The notes under the pieces: generated by a model | Databases searched by the model: none | Seen by the model: the letters and a program-made list of their open reading frames with translations, nothing else | Told to the model about the DNA's origin: nothing | Translations under genes and position numbers: made by a program | Shown here: one piece after another, positions 26,735 through 36,495 of the stretch | Numbering within the stretch: the first letter of the stretch is position 1 | How the letters are laid out: each line of letters begins with the position of its first letter | Assembly (NCBI RefSeq): GCF_009360615.1 | Contig: NZ_SPEY01000018.1 | Location: forward strand, 62,001 to 126,000 | Source: Comamonas sp. | GTDB taxonomy: Bacteria > Pseudomonadota > Gammaproteobacteria > Burkholderiales > Burkholderiaceae_C | Length of the DNA stretch: 64,000 nucleotides | Direction: 5' to 3'

Positions 26735-28377
26735 GCACCATGCGCTTTTTGCCCGTCAACCGCCAGGCCATTCTGGTGGAGTTGGCCGATCTGCAGCAGA
26801 CGCTGGTGCTGCTGGGGGCCTTGCAGGCCAGCCCCATCGAGGGCGTGCAGGAGCTCGTGCCCGCCGCGCGCACGATTCTGGTCCAGTTCGCGCCCCATGT
26901 CATCGGCGCGGCGCAGCTGGTGCGGCGCATTGCGGCCTGCGACCTGAGCGGCAGCGTGCAGCGCTCGGACGTGCTGGTACAGATTCCCGTTCGCTATGAG
27001 GGCGAGGATCTGGCCGAAGTCGCACAGATACTGGGCATCACGACCGAAGAAGTGGTGCGCCGCCACACGGGCAGCGAATGGTCCGTGGCCTTTACCGGCT
27101 TCGCACCGGGCTTTGCCTACCTGAGCGGCGGCGACCCCGTCTTCAACGTGCCACGCCGTGCGACGCCGCGCACCAGGGTGCCGGCGGGAGCCGTGGCGCT
27201 GGCCGGCAGCTTCAGCGCAGTGTATCCCCAGGCCAGCCCCGGAGGATGGCAGATCATTGGCATCACCGATGCCGCCATGTGGGATCTGGCGCGCGATCTG
27301 CCGGCTTTGCTGCAGCCCGGCTACCGCGTGCAGTTTGTCGATATTGCTACTCAAGTAGAAGCAGCTGGCGCTCTATCCAATTCGATTTCAGATGGAAAAG
27401 TATCGGAGATCAAAAGCGATCAGGCGCAAGCAGCTACGAATTTCAATGAATGCGCCTTGCGCGTGCGCGCCACGGGTCTGCTCACGCTGTTCCAGGACCG
27501 GGGCCGTCACGGCCAGGCCGGACAGGGCGTGTCGGCTTCGGGGGCCATGGACCAGGCCGCTTTCAAGGCGGCCAACCGGCTGGTTGGCAATGCCAGCCAT
27601 TTGCCGGTGCTGGAGACAGTAGGCGGCGGCCTGTCGCTGCAGAGCGTGGGCGAGAACGTGGTGGCCGTGACCGGCGCGGACGCTCCTCTTGGCATCACCA
27701 CGGCCGACGGACGCCGCTGGTCGGTGCCCTGCCATGCCGCGATTGCGCTGGCCGACGGTGACACGCTGAGCCTTGGCCAGCCTCTGTCCGGTGCCCGCTG
27801 CTATGTGGCGGTACGCGGTGGCTACGATGTCGCTCCCGTGCTGGGCAGCGCTTCGACAGACACTCTGGCCCATGTCGGGCCGCCGGCCCTGCACAGCGGC
27901 CAGTTGCTGAGAGTACTGCCGACCCGCCATGCCGTGGTGGCCGAGCTGGCCCTGCCTGCGCAGGAGCTGCCGGCCCCGGACGCGGAGGTCGTGCTGGACG
28001 TGGAGCTGGGGCCGCGCACCGACTGGTTCACGCCCGAGGCCGTGGCCTTGCTGTCCGCCCAGCGCTGGCAGGTCACGCCCCAGTCCAATCGCGTGGGCCT
28101 GCGCCTGGCCGGCGAACAGGCGCTGACGCGCGCCGTGACCGGCGAGCTGCCCAGCGAAGGCACGCCGCTGGGGGCCATCCAGGTTCCCGCCAGCGGTCAG
28201 CCCGTGCTGTTTCTGGCCGACCATCCCCTGACCGGCGGCTATCCCGTGATCGGCTGCGTAGCCCCTCACCATCTGGATCTTGCGGGGCAGATTCCCGTCG
28301 GAGCCTGGATTCGTTTTAACCCTGTCCGCGCCTTTGCAGAGCTGGTGCCTGCAGCCGCCGATGGAGGAGTGATCTGA
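26731..28377 (+). CDS. Fused 5-oxoprolinase subunits B and C (KipI–KipA, AHS1–AHS2)
   Basis: The 548-residue product joins PxpB (about residues 1-207; [35 protein letters not shown]) to PxpC (about 243-548; [46 protein letters not shown]). Separate genes are the commoner arrangement. The linker, about residues 206-240, is encoded by AT-richer DNA that is a member of a palindromic repeat family (27346-27445), and it falls exactly where a PxpB stop and PxpC start would lie. Both halves look complete. PxpB and PxpC are homologues of the carboxyltransferase domains of urea carboxylase, which matters for the biotin enzyme next door. Confidence 0.93.
   Translation: MSTMRFLPVNRQAILVELADLQQTLVLLGALQASPIEGVQELVPAARTILVQFAPHVIGAAQLVRRIAACDLSGSVQRSDVLVQIPVRYEGEDLAEVAQILGITTEEVVRRHTGSEWSVAFTGFAPGFAYLSGGDPVFNVPRRATPRTRVPAGAVALAGSFSAVYPQASPGGWQIIGITDAAMWDLARDLPALLQPGYRVQFVDIATQVEAAGALSNSISDGKVSEIKSDQAQAATNFNECALRVRATGLLTLFQDRGRHGQAGQGVSASGAMDQAAFKAANRLVGNASHLPVLETVGGGLSLQSVGENVVAVTGADAPLGITTADGRRWSVPCHAAIALADGDTLSLGQPLSGARCYVAVRGGYDVAPVLGSASTDTLAHVGPPALHSGQLLRVLPTRHAVVAELALPAQELPAPDAEVVLDVELGPRTDWFTPEAVALLSAQRWQVTPQSNRVGLRLAGEQALTRAVTGELPSEGTPLGAIQVPASGQPVLFLADHPLTGGYPVIGCVAPHHLDLAGQIPVGAWIRFNPVRAFAELVPAAADGGVI
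27346..27445. repeat. Palindromic repeat element translated in frame as the PxpB–PxpC linker
   Basis: Read on the minus strand, agctgcttgcgcctgat (27420-27436) matches agctgcttacgcttgat of the tyrS hairpin in 15 of 17 positions. The opposite arm AGCAGCTGGCGCT lies at 27359-27371. The element is AT-richer than its surroundings and encodes polar, low-complexity residues ([20 protein letters not shown]). Confidence 0.6.
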
Positions 28378-28496
28378 TGAAAAAAGTTCTGATTGCCAAC
28401 CGTGGCGAAAACAGCTGCGCAGCAGTTGTTTCACCAGATTGCCGGGCCTGCGCAGCAGGCAGCGGCGGTCTCGCATCCCTGTCTTACGCTTCCTGA
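28377..28496 (+). pseudogene. Decayed duplicate of the 5' end of the biotin carboxylase gene
   Basis: ATG 28377 overlaps the fusion stop and begins [11 protein letters not shown], the same as the true carboxylase start [13 protein letters not shown] 26-base stretch (28383-28408) recurs exactly at 28516-28541. After the repeat the frame runs into unrelated residues and stops at 28494-28496, giving a 39-codon remnant. It could act as a short coupled leader frame, but no function is evident. Confidence 0.7.
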
Positions 28497-28506
28497 GGTG
28501 GCAACC

Positions 28507-30234
28507 ATGATTACCAAAGTTCTGATTGCCAACCGTGGCGAGATCGCCGTGCGCATTGCACGAGCCTGTGCCGACTACGGCGTGAAATCCGTCGCCGTCT
28601 ACGCCGACGCCGATATCGATGCCCTGCATGTGCGCCGCGCCGACGAGGCTTACGGCCTTGATGGCGACAAGAGCGCCGACACCTATCTGAACATCGCCAA
28701 GCTGATTGCAATCGCCAAGCGTTCGGGCGCCGATGCCGTGCATCCCGGCTATGGCTTTCTGTCCGAGAGCGAAGCCTTTGCGCAGGCCGTGCTGGATGCG
28801 GGGCTGGTCTGGATCGGCCCGCGCCCCGACACCATTGCCAAGCTGGGTGACAAGGTCGAGGCGCGCAAGATTGCGCTGCAGGTCGGTGCGCCGCTGGTGG
28901 CCGGCACGCCCGATCCCGTCCAGGATGCCGACGAAGTGCTGGCCTTTGCCCGGCAGCACGGTCTGCCCATCATCATCAAGGCTGCTTTTGGCGGCGGTGG
29001 CCGTGGCATGAAGATCGCATGGCGCATGGACGAAGTGGCCGAGCTGTATGCCTCTGCCGTGCGCGAGGCGGTGACGGCTTTTGGCCGCGGCGAATGCTTT
29101 GTGGAGCAGTTCCTCGACAAGCCGCGCCATATCGAGGCGCAGGTGATTGCCGACACGCACGGCAATGTGGTGGTGCTGGGCACGCGCGATTGCTCGCTGC
29201 AGCGTCGCAACCAGAAACTGGTGGAAGAGGCTCCTGCGCCCTTCATCACCGAGGCCCAGCGGGAGCGCATTCACAGTGCGGCGAAGGCGATCTGTGCCCA
29301 AGCCGGCTATGTCAGCGCGGGAACCGTGGAATTCCTGCTCAGCGGCAACGGCGCCATTTCCTTCCTCGAGGTCAATACCCGCCTGCAGGTCGAGCACACC
29401 GTGACCGAGGAAACCACGGGCATCGATCTGGTGATGGAGCAGCTGCGCGTGGCCGACGGCCTGCCGCTGTCGTTCACCCAGACTCCGCCGCCGCGCGCCC
29501 ATTCCTTCGAGTTCCGTATCAATGCCGAAGATGTGGGGCGCGGCTTCCTGCCCACGCCGGGGCTGATCACGCGTTTTGCCCCACCTTCGGGGCCGGGTGT
29601 GCGCCTCGATTCTGGCGTCGAAACCGGCTCGGTGATCCCCGGCACGTTTGACTCCATGATGGCCAAGCTCATTGTCACGGGTGCCACGCGGGAGCAGGCC
29701 CTGGCGCGTGCGCGCCGTGCTCTGGCCGAGTTCCGCATCGAGGGCGTGGCTTCGGTGCTGCCGTTCCACAAGGCCGTGCTCGCACAGGACGACTTTGTCG
29801 GCACCCATGGCTTCAAGGTCCACACCCGCTGGATCGAGACCGAGTTTTCCGAGCCGCTGGCCGCGGCCGCTCGCGCCGAGCCTGTGGCCGACACCAGCCT
29901 GCTGCGCACGGCCATCGAGATCGACGGCCGCCGCGTGCAGCTGGGCCTGCCCGCCATGCTGCTGCAAGGACTGTCGGCGCCGGCGAGCGGTGCGACCCAG
30001 GCCGCAGCGTCGCAAAACGTGGACCCCGATGCCGTCATCTCGCCGATCGCCGGCAATCTGCATGCCTGGAAGGTGGCCGATGGCGACGAGGTCAAGGAAG
30101 GCGATGTGATCGCCGTGATGGAAGCCATGAAGATGGAAATGCAGGTTTCGGCCCACAAGAGCGGCCGCATCACACTGGCCGTGCAGCCAGGCACTGCACA
30201 GGTCTTGAGCGCCGTGATCGCGCATATCCGATAG
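28507..30234 (+). CDS. Biotin carboxylase with C-terminal biotin-carboxyl-carrier domain (no carboxyltransferase)
   Basis: The product is 575 residues from ATG 28507, preceded by GAGGTGG. The biotin carboxylase domain covers residues 1-450: [26 protein letters not shown], the glycine loop [28 protein letters not shown] linker leads to a biotinyl domain with [11 protein letters not shown], in which Lys542 is the biotin site. Acetyl- or propionyl-CoA carboxyltransferase genes are absent here. Such BC-BCCP genes recur beside pxp genes (recalled), with no established role. It may charge the PxpB-PxpC homologues of urea-carboxylase domains, which is a hypothesis. It is followed by a strong terminator. 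Confidence 0.93.
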   Translation: MITKVLIANRGEIAVRIARACADYGVKSVAVYADADIDALHVRRADEAYGLDGDKSADTYLNIAKLIAIAKRSGADAVHPGYGFLSESEAFAQAVLDAGLVWIGPRPDTIAKLGDKVEARKIALQVGAPLVAGTPDPVQDADEVLAFARQHGLPIIIKAAFGGGGRGMKIAWRMDEVAELYASAVREAVTAFGRGECFVEQFLDKPRHIEAQVIADTHGNVVVLGTRDCSLQRRNQKLVEEAPAPFITEAQRERIHSAAKAICAQAGYVSAGTVEFLLSGNGAISFLEVNTRLQVEHTVTEETTGIDLVMEQLRVADGLPLSFTQTPPPRAHSFEFRINAEDVGRGFLPTPGLITRFAPPSGPGVRLDSGVETGSVIPGTFDSMMAKLIVTGATREQALARARRALAEFRIEGVASVLPFHKAVLAQDDFVGTHGFKVHTRWIETEFSEPLAAAARAEPVADTSLLRTAIEIDGRRVQLGLPAMLLQGLSAPASGATQAAASQNVDPDAVISPIAGNLHAWKVADGDEVKEGDVIAVMEAMKMEMQVSAHKSGRITLAVQPGTAQVLSAVIAHIR

Positions 30235-30250
30235 ACATAGCCAGCCCCGC

Positions 30251-30285
30251 ACAAAGCGCGACCTCCGTGTCGCGCTTTGTTTTTC
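30251..30285. terminator. Terminator of the 5-oxoproline operon
   Basis: ACAAAGCGCGAC (30251-30262) pairs perfectly with GTCGCGCTTTGT (30269-30280), followed by TTTTT. It abuts the stop of the convergent TetR gene. Confidence 0.85.
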
Positions 30286-30938
30286 TAGCCTCGTTTCACG
30301 CAGCTCATGGCCATGGCCACCAGCGCATCGAGAAAATCGGGTGAGCGGGCCTGCTGAGGCACGTCGTGCACGGCGCTGTGAATGATCTCGCGCAGGCCCT
30401 GGCCCAGCAGATAGGCAGCCAGTGGCAGGTTTTCGGTCTGTACCTGCGAGCCATGCATCTGCAGCAGCGGCAGCCAGGTGGTGTTGATGAATTCCTCCCG
30501 GCTGGCCTGCGGTGCATGCCACAGGCCCAGATGCAAGGCCGTGCGATAGCGCGCATGGAAAGCACGGCTGAGCTGGTGCAGGCGCTGCTCGACCCGAATC
30601 ATGTTCGCAAAGATCTGGCGCAATATGGCTTCGAGCGGCAGGCCCTGCAACTGCTCGCGCATCTGGAAGAGCTGCTCGGATTCCTGATTGAGCAGGCGTT
30701 CATACACTGCTGCAATCATGGACTCCTTGTTGGGAAAGTATTGGTAGATGGAGCCCACGGCAGCACCCGAAACCTCTGCAATGCGATTGACCGTGAGAGC
30801 GTCCTCGCCCTCTTTTTCGAGAAGGCGCAAACAGGCTTCGGCAATGGCATCGACCAGCGCTCTGGAGCGCGCCTGCACAGGCTGTTTGCGCGGTTGCGGC
30901 AACTGGTCCTTGGGGAGTGGGGTGGTGGGCGCGTCCAT
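30285..30938 (-). CDS. TetR-family transcriptional regulator
   Basis: The product is 217 residues from ATG 30938; codons upstream to 31046 give a non-family leader and were left out. The HTH reads ALVDAIAEACLRLLEKEGEDALTVNRIAEVSGAAVGSIYQYFPNKESM. The C-terminal domain resembles that of TetR proteins with HQLSRAFHARYRTALHLGLWH, unassigned. It is divergent from the dioxygenase–aldolase–dehydrogenase genes, about 245 bases apart, and is their likely regulator. Confidence 0.88.
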   Translation of the reverse strand: MDAPTTPLPKDQLPQPRKQPVQARSRALVDAIAEACLRLLEKEGEDALTVNRIAEVSGAAVGSIYQYFPNKESMIAAVYERLLNQESEQLFQMREQLQGLPLEAILRQIFANMIRVEQRLHQLSRAFHARYRTALHLGLWHAPQASREEFINTTWLPLLQMHGSQVQTENLPLAAYLLGQGLREIIHSAVHDVPQQARSPDFLDALVAMAMSCVKRG

Positions 30939-31182
30939 GAAATGCAAGTCCTGTCCTCGGTTTATCTGTTGGGCCTGATTTTTTCTTTTTCCATCAATGA
31001 CTTGCGACGTCTTCGAGGGAGCCGGAATGCGAGTGGAAAAACGCACTCCCTCTGCCTAGACTTTGTGCAAGGCTGCTCCCCATCCTAGCGCTAAGGAGCG
31101 GCCCGACAGAGCCTGAGGCAGACGCTGTGGAGGAGACAGAAGCACTGCACTCGGGCAAGACATTGCATAGAGGAGAAAGTCC

Positions 31183-32064
31183 ATGTCATCCCCCATCTCG
31201 GTTCGGATTCTCGGCCCGCGCATCGGTGCCGAAGTGCTGAAGCTGGACCTGGCAGACCCGTTGTCTGCGCAAACCCTGCAGGAGTTGGAAGCCGCCCTGC
31301 TCAGGCATGAGGCACTGGTGCTGCATGTGCCCGATATGACGCCCGATCAGCATCTGGCGATTGCCCGTCATTTTGGCGAGGCCGAAGTCCATACCTTCTA
31401 TCCCAATCTGGGCCAGGGCTATGAGCAGATCACAGTCATAGACTCCAAGCTCGGCGACCGCGCCGATATGTGGCACCACGACGAGAGCTTTCTGCCCAGT
31501 CCGCCCATCGTCACCATGACCCATGCGCGCATCCTGCCGCCCACGGGAGGTGATACCTGCTGGATCAGCATGACCAGTGCCTACGATGCGCTGTCGCCGC
31601 AGATGAAGCAGTACCTCGATGGTCTGAGTGCCTGGCATGACATGAACAGCCCCATGACGGCAGCGCTGCAGCATGGCATCTGCACGCATGAGCGCTATGT
31701 GGAAGTGGTCGCGCAAAACCGTCGCCAGTTGCACCCCATGGTGCGCTTGCATCCGCTCACAGGGCGCAAGGCGCTCTACGTCAGTCCCACCTATGTCACG
31801 CATATAGATGGTCTGCCACAGGCCGAAAGCCGTGCCATCCTGGCCTATCTGCATGCGCACTGCATGCAGGTGGAGTTCCTGTTCAAGCACCGCTGGGCGC
31901 TGGGCGATATGGTGATCTGGGACAACCGCAGCGTGGTGCACAACGCCATCATGGACTATGCGCCGCACCAGCGTCGCATGCACCGTGCGTCGGTATTTGC
32001 ACGCCAGGGCGTTGCCGCCCGGAAGCACAACGAACAGGAGGCCGCATGCGCCACGACGGACTGA
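31183..32064 (+). CDS. TauD/TfdA-family Fe(II)/2-oxoglutarate dioxygenase
   Basis: The 293-residue cytoplasmic oxygenase has the facial triad as WHHDESF (His98, Asp100) and a distal His267 in RRMHRASV; GDMVIWDNRSVVHNA precedes it, as in TauD, and the Arg in RRMHRA would bind 2-oxoglutarate. GGAGAAAG precedes ATG 31183. Family members hydroxylate taurine, 2,4-D and other acids; the substrate is not determined. Its end overlaps the aldolase-family gene by 19 bases, so they are co-expressed. Confidence 0.9.
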   Translation: MSSPISVRILGPRIGAEVLKLDLADPLSAQTLQELEAALLRHEALVLHVPDMTPDQHLAIARHFGEAEVHTFYPNLGQGYEQITVIDSKLGDRADMWHHDESFLPSPPIVTMTHARILPPTGGDTCWISMTSAYDALSPQMKQYLDGLSAWHDMNSPMTAALQHGICTHERYVEVVAQNRRQLHPMVRLHPLTGRKALYVSPTYVTHIDGLPQAESRAILAYLHAHCMQVEFLFKHRWALGDMVIWDNRSVVHNAIMDYAPHQRRMHRASVFARQGVAARKHNEQEAACATTD

Positions 32065-32816
32065 ACCGGGAGCTGCTGTCCAGATACGCGCCGCGTCCGG
32101 GCCGCAAGCCGCTGCTGCCGGCGCTCGGTGATCGCCAGCAGCTTGCGCTGCTGTGCCGCGTGCTCTCGCGCGAAGGCTATAACGACCATATCGCGGGCCA
32201 CATCACGCTGCGCCTGGATGACGGCAGCTATCTTGCCAACCCCTGGGAACTGACCTGGAGCGAGCTGACGGCCTCGGACATCCTGCGGCTGGACGCACAA
32301 GGCCAGGTGATCGAAGGGGCGTGGAACATCACTCCGGCCATCCGGCTGCACATGGATGTGCATGAAAAGCGCCACGATGTGCGCGTGGTCATCCACAACC
32401 ATCCCGAATGGAGTTCGGTCTGGTCGGCCACGGGCAAGGTGCCGCCGGTGTATGACCAGACCTCGGCCCTGGTCGATACCGACCCCGTGGTCTATGACGA
32501 ATACCGGGGCACGGTGGAGCAGCGCGAGCTGGGCAATGCCGTGGCCAGCGCATTGGGCCAGAGCAAATGGGCGCTGCTGGCCAATCATGGTGCGCTGGTG
32601 GTGGGCGAGAGCATTCGACAGGCGCATCTGCGGGCCATCACGCTGGAGTGGCGCTGCCGCCTGGCCTGGCGGGTGCAGGCGCTCGGTGGCGGCACCCCCT
32701 TGAGCGATGCCGTGATCCAGGCGACCGGAGCGCGTACCGACCTCAACGGCTTTCCCTTCCTCTGGGAGGCCATGTGTCGCGAGGAAATCCGCCGCGATCC
32801 TGGCGTGCTGGAGTAG
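32046..32816 (+). CDS. Class II aldolase/adducin-family protein
   Basis: The 256-residue product contains the class II aldolase fold: EGYNDHIAGHITLRLDDG, the metal-binding HNHPEWSSVWSATG, and LLANHGALVVGESIRQAHLRA with the third His. Start ATG 32046 follows AGGAGG inside the preceding gene. Relatives are fuculose-P aldolases, ribulose-P epimerases and decarboxylases; residues here do not fix the reaction. It lies between a dioxygenase and a 2-hydroxyacid dehydrogenase, suggesting a short catabolic route. Confidence 0.9.
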   Translation: MRHDGLNRELLSRYAPRPGRKPLLPALGDRQQLALLCRVLSREGYNDHIAGHITLRLDDGSYLANPWELTWSELTASDILRLDAQGQVIEGAWNITPAIRLHMDVHEKRHDVRVVIHNHPEWSSVWSATGKVPPVYDQTSALVDTDPVVYDEYRGTVEQRELGNAVASALGQSKWALLANHGALVVGESIRQAHLRAITLEWRCRLAWRVQALGGGTPLSDAVIQATGARTDLNGFPFLWEAMCREEIRRDPGVLE

Positions 32817-32889
32817 GCCCGCTTTTGCTTTCCGCCCGCTGCTTGCTGGCGGGAAGCGAAGACTGCATCGATCAACCGGAAGCCCTCCC

Positions 32890-33840
32890 ATGTCCATCCA
32901 AGAATCACCGAACCCGCAGCGTCCCCGGCTGCTGCTTCACACGGCGCTGGCGCCAGCCATGCGCGAGAGACTGCAGCTGCAGTTCGAGCTGCTTGAGGCG
33001 GCCGGGGTCGGCAGCGCCTGGCGCAGCGAGCTGTGCGGTCAGGTGCGAGCCATGCTGTGCAATGCCCAGTCCATCGTCAGCCGCGAACAGATGCGGCAGT
33101 GGCCGGCGCTGGAGCTGATCGTCGTCGTCGGCGTGGGCCGGGACGGCATCGATCTTGAGGCTGCTGCAGAACTGGGCATCAAGGTGAGCAGGGCACCCGA
33201 TGTCTGTGCCGAAGACGTCGCCGACCACACGCTGGCCCTGCTGCTGGCTGCCACGCGGCAGATCGTGCAGGCCCATGAGTTTGTGCGGCAGGGGCGCTGG
33301 CCGCAGGGGCGGTATCCGCCCACGCTGCGCTTTTCGGGGCGGCGCATGGGCATCGTCGGCCTGGGGCGCATCGGCCGTGCCGTGGCCAGGCGCTCGCAGG
33401 CCTTTGATATGTCGATTGCCTATACGGGGCGCGCTCCCAAGAACGATGTGCCGTACCGCTGGTGTGACAGTGTGCTGGAGCTGGCCGCAGATGTGGATTT
33501 TCTCGTGGTCTGCGCCAGCGGCGGTCCTGCAACCCGGGGGCTGATCGATGCCTGCGTGCTGCAGGCCCTGGGGCCGCAGGGTGTGCTGGTGAACGTGGGG
33601 CGCGGCTCCATCGTCGATGAAGCGGCATTGCAGCAGGCTCTGCAGGAACGCACGATTGCGGCGGCGGCACTCGACGTGTTCGCGCACGAGCCGCAAGTGT
33701 CCGAGGTCTTGACCGGCCTGCCCAACACGGTGCTGACGCCGCACATGGCCAGTTCCACCCTGCAAGGCCTGCAGGACCTGTTTGCGCAGGCCGAGGCGCA
33801 CCTGCTGGCGCATTTCGGCCTGGCGCCGCACACCGTCTGA
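32890..33840 (+). CDS. D-isomer-specific 2-hydroxyacid dehydrogenase
   Basis: The 316-residue NAD(P)-dependent enzyme has the Rossmann motif MGIVGLGRIGRAVARR (about 154-169), the catalytic Arg in LVNVGRGSIVDEAAL, the Glu in DVFAHEPQV, and the His in TPHMASST. GVGRDGIDLEAAAELGIKVS near residue 80-100 and EDVADHTLALLLA are also typical of the GhrB/hydroxypyruvate reductase-like group. It lies 73 bases after the aldolase and probably reduces or oxidises the product of that enzyme. Confidence 0.91.
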   Translation: MSIQESPNPQRPRLLLHTALAPAMRERLQLQFELLEAAGVGSAWRSELCGQVRAMLCNAQSIVSREQMRQWPALELIVVVGVGRDGIDLEAAAELGIKVSRAPDVCAEDVADHTLALLLAATRQIVQAHEFVRQGRWPQGRYPPTLRFSGRRMGIVGLGRIGRAVARRSQAFDMSIAYTGRAPKNDVPYRWCDSVLELAADVDFLVVCASGGPATRGLIDACVLQALGPQGVLVNVGRGSIVDEAALQQALQERTIAAAALDVFAHEPQVSEVLTGLPNTVLTPHMASSTLQGLQDLFAQAEAHLLAHFGLAPHTV

Positions 33841-33886
33841 AGCCGCGCATGCCTGCACCGGTTCTGCAGGGGTTCTTGCCGGCCGC

Positions 33887-33917
33887 TTGACCTTTACATG
33901 ATGTCAATGTCTACAGT
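33887..33917 (+). promoter_or_regulatory. MerR/CueR-type promoter with 19-base spacer and dyad
   Basis: TTGACC (33887-33892) and TACAGT (33912-33917) are separated by 19 bases, the over-long spacing that MerR-family activators correct. The spacer contains the near-perfect dyad ACCTTTACATGATGTCAATGT (33890-33910 plus one base), the usual CueR layout. It lies directly upstream of the copper ATPase. No MerR-family gene is in the window. Confidence 0.8.
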
Positions 33918-33943
33918 GATCTCCAACGTGAATGGAGAACGCG

Positions 33944-36427
33944 ATGAATGCACTGACCCCAAGCGCAGCCTTTGAGCTGTCCGTGGAAGGAATGACCTGC
34001 GCTTCCTGCGTGGGCCGGGTGGAGCGGGCGCTCAGGAAAGTGCCCGGTGTGCAGGAGGCCGTGGTCAATCTGGCCACGGAAAAAGCCAGTCTCACCGTGG
34101 CCGATCCGGCGCAGGCTGCGGCCATCCTGCCGCAGGCTGTGGCGGCGATCGAAAAGGCGGGCTACGCGGTGCCCTCGCAAAGCGTGGATCTGCAGGTCGG
34201 CGGCATGACCTGTGCATCCTGCGTGGGGCGTGTGGAGCGCGCGCTCAGGAAAGTGCCCGGAGTGCAGGATGCAGTGGTGAATCTTGCGACCGAACGTGCG
34301 AGCGTGCAGCTGCAGGGCGGCGTGACGGTGGGCGCTCTGATCGCGGCGATTGAAAAGGCCGGCTATGAAGCGCAGCCCGTGGCGCACAGCGCCGGCGCGG
34401 CCGGCGAGGACGCCACAGCCGAGCGCCAGGCGCAGGAGCGCGAATCACTCAAGCGTTCCCTGATCTTTGCGACCGTGTTCGCCCTGCCCGTGTTTCTGCT
34501 GGAGATGGGCGGTCACATGGTGCCTGCGTTTCACCACTGGATTGCGGGCAGCATCGGCACGCAGAACAGCTGGTACCTCCAGTGCGCGCTGACAGCCGTG
34601 GTGCTGTTCGGGCCGGGACGGCGCTTCTTCGAGAAAGGCGTGCCCGCGCTGCTGCGCGCTGCGCCCGATATGAATTCTCTGGTCGCGGTGGGCACCTCGG
34701 CGGCATTCGCCTATTCGGTGGTCGCAACCTTTGTGCCGCAGTGGCTGCCTGCAGGCACCGTGAATGTGTACTTCGAGGCTGCGGCCGTCATCGTGGCGCT
34801 GATCCTGCTGGGCCGCTTTCTGGAGGCGCGTGCCAAGGGCAATACCTCGGAGGCCATTCGCCGTCTGGTGCAGCTGCAGGCCAAGACCGCGCGCGTGCGC
34901 AAGGGTGGCCAGGTCCAGGAAGTCGATATCGCCCAGGTGCGTGCCGGCGATCTGATCGAAGTGCGGCCGGGCGAGCGCATTCCGGTCGATGGCGAGGTCG
35001 TCGAAGGCCGCAGCTTTGTCGATGAATCCATGATCAGCGGCGAGCCCGTGCCGGTCGAGAAGGCCGAGGGTGCCGAAGTGGTGGGCGGCACGGTCAATCA
35101 GAACGGGGCGCTGGCTTTCAGGGCCACCAAGGTGGGCGCCGATACGCTGCTGGCACAGATCATCCGCATGGTGGAGCAGGCCCAGGGCAGCAAGCTGCCG
35201 ATTCAGGCGCTGGTGGACAAGATCACCATGTGGTTTGTGCCGGCCGTCATGGCCGCGGCCCTGCTGACTTTCGTGATCTGGCTGGTCTGGGGTCCCGATC
35301 CTGCGCTGAGCTTTGCCCTGGTCAATGCCGTGGCCGTGCTCATCATTGCCTGCCCCTGTGCCATGGGGCTGGCCACGCCGACTTCCATCATGGTGGGAAC
35401 CGGGCGTGCCGCGCAAATGGGAGTGTTGCTGCGCAAGGGCGAGGCACTGCAGCAGCTCAAGGATGCCAGGGTGGTGGCGGTGGACAAGACCGGCACGCTG
35501 ACCCGTGGCCGTCCCGAGCTGACCGATCTGGTGCTGGCCGACGGGTTTGAGCGCGGCGCCGTGCTGGCGCAGGTGGCTGCCGTGGAGGATCGCAGCGAGC
35601 ACCCGATTGCGCGTGCCATTGTCGATGCGGCCAAAGCCGAAGGGCTGGAGATTCCGGCCATCAGCGATTTCGCCTCGGTGACCGGTTTCGGCGTGCGTGC
35701 CGTGGTGCTGGGCGACCAAGTGGAGATCGGTGCCGACCGCTTCATGCGCGAGCTCGGCCTGAGCGTTGACGGTTTTGCGGCCGAGGCCGAGCGCCTGGGC
35801 AGCGAAGGCAAGACGCCGCTGTATGCCGCCATCGGCGGACGGGTGGCGGCCATGATTGCCGTGGCCGATCCGATCAAGCCCACCAGCAAGCCCGCGATCG
35901 ATGCCCTGCACGCACTGGGCCTGACGGTGGCCATGATCACCGGCGACAACCGCCACACGGCCGAGGCGATCGCCAGGCAGCTGGGCATTGACGAGGTGGT
36001 GGCCGAGGTGCTGCCCGGCGGCAAGGTCGAGAGCGTGAAGCGTCTCAAGGCCGAGCATGGCACGCTGGCCTATGTGGGCGACGGCATCAACGACGCACCG
36101 GCCCTGGCCGAGGCCGATGTGGGCATTGCCATCGGCACGGGCACCGATATCGCCATCGAGGCGGCCGATGTGGTGCTGATGTCTGGGGATCTCTCGGGCG
36201 TGCCGAATGCGATCGCGCTGTCCAAGGCCACCATGAAGAACATTGGCGAGAACCTGTTCTGGGCCTTTGCCTACAACGTGGCGCTGATACCGGTGGCGGC
36301 AGGTCTGCTCTATCCGTTCAACGGCATGCTGCTGTCGCCCGTGTTTGCCGCTGGGGCCATGGCGCTGTCCAGCGTATTCGTGCTCTCCAACGCACTGCGG
36401 CTCAAGCGCTTCAAACCCGCTCTCTGA
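33944..36427 (+). CDS. copA: Cu(I)-exporting P1B-type ATPase with two HMA domains
   Basis: The 827-residue inner-membrane pump has two N-terminal heavy-metal domains with GMTCASC (Cys19/Cys22 and Cys90/Cys93), eight membrane segments, the transport motif CPC (470-472) in [12 protein letters not shown], the phosphorylation site D514[14 protein letters not shown], and [20 protein letters not shown]. These define a Cu(I)/Ag(I) exporter. I start at ATG 33944 rather than 33932 because GGAG is correctly spaced and the mapped -10 would leave no leader for 33932. The CueR-type promoter supports copper induction. Confidence 0.94.
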   Translation: MNALTPSAAFELSVEGMTCASCVGRVERALRKVPGVQEAVVNLATEKASLTVADPAQAAAILPQAVAAIEKAGYAVPSQSVDLQVGGMTCASCVGRVERALRKVPGVQDAVVNLATERASVQLQGGVTVGALIAAIEKAGYEAQPVAHSAGAAGEDATAERQAQERESLKRSLIFATVFALPVFLLEMGGHMVPAFHHWIAGSIGTQNSWYLQCALTAVVLFGPGRRFFEKGVPALLRAAPDMNSLVAVGTSAAFAYSVVATFVPQWLPAGTVNVYFEAAAVIVALILLGRFLEARAKGNTSEAIRRLVQLQAKTARVRKGGQVQEVDIAQVRAGDLIEVRPGERIPVDGEVVEGRSFVDESMISGEPVPVEKAEGAEVVGGTVNQNGALAFRATKVGADTLLAQIIRMVEQAQGSKLPIQALVDKITMWFVPAVMAAALLTFVIWLVWGPDPALSFALVNAVAVLIIACPCAMGLATPTSIMVGTGRAAQMGVLLRKGEALQQLKDARVVAVDKTGTLTRGRPELTDLVLADGFERGAVLAQVAAVEDRSEHPIARAIVDAAKAEGLEIPAISDFASVTGFGVRAVVLGDQVEIGADRFMRELGLSVDGFAAEAERLGSEGKTPLYAAIGGRVAAMIAVADPIKPTSKPAIDALHALGLTVAMITGDNRHTAEAIARQLGIDEVVAEVLPGGKVESVKRLKAEHGTLAYVGDGINDAPALAEADVGIAIGTGTDIAIEAADVVLMSGDLSGVPNAIALSKATMKNIGENLFWAFAYNVALIPVAAGLLYPFNGMLLSPVFAAGAMALSSVFVLSNALRLKRFKPAL

Positions 36428-36455
36428 CAAGAGGGCCGGCAGCAACGGATGGACA

Positions 36456-36480
36456 GGCGCCGGAAGATGTTCCGGCGCTT
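36456..36480. terminator. Hairpin between copA and ribE
   Basis: GCGCCGGAA and TTCCGGCGC form a 9-base perfect stem with a four-base loop between the convergent genes; the T tract is weak. Confidence 0.5.
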
Positions 36481-36495
36481 ATCCCTTGGCCAGGG

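Noticed and set aside
28393-28506. Upstream extension of the biotin carboxylase frame to 28393
   Set aside because: The extension translates the decayed duplicate region in another frame; family proteins begin at the [12 protein letters not shown] start with a good ribosome site.
27388-30522. A 1,044-codon open frame on the minus strand across the pxp and carboxylase genes
   Set aside because: It is antisense to well-supported genes with catalytic motifs; its translation is low in family-like features. Long antisense frames are expected in GC-rich codon usage.
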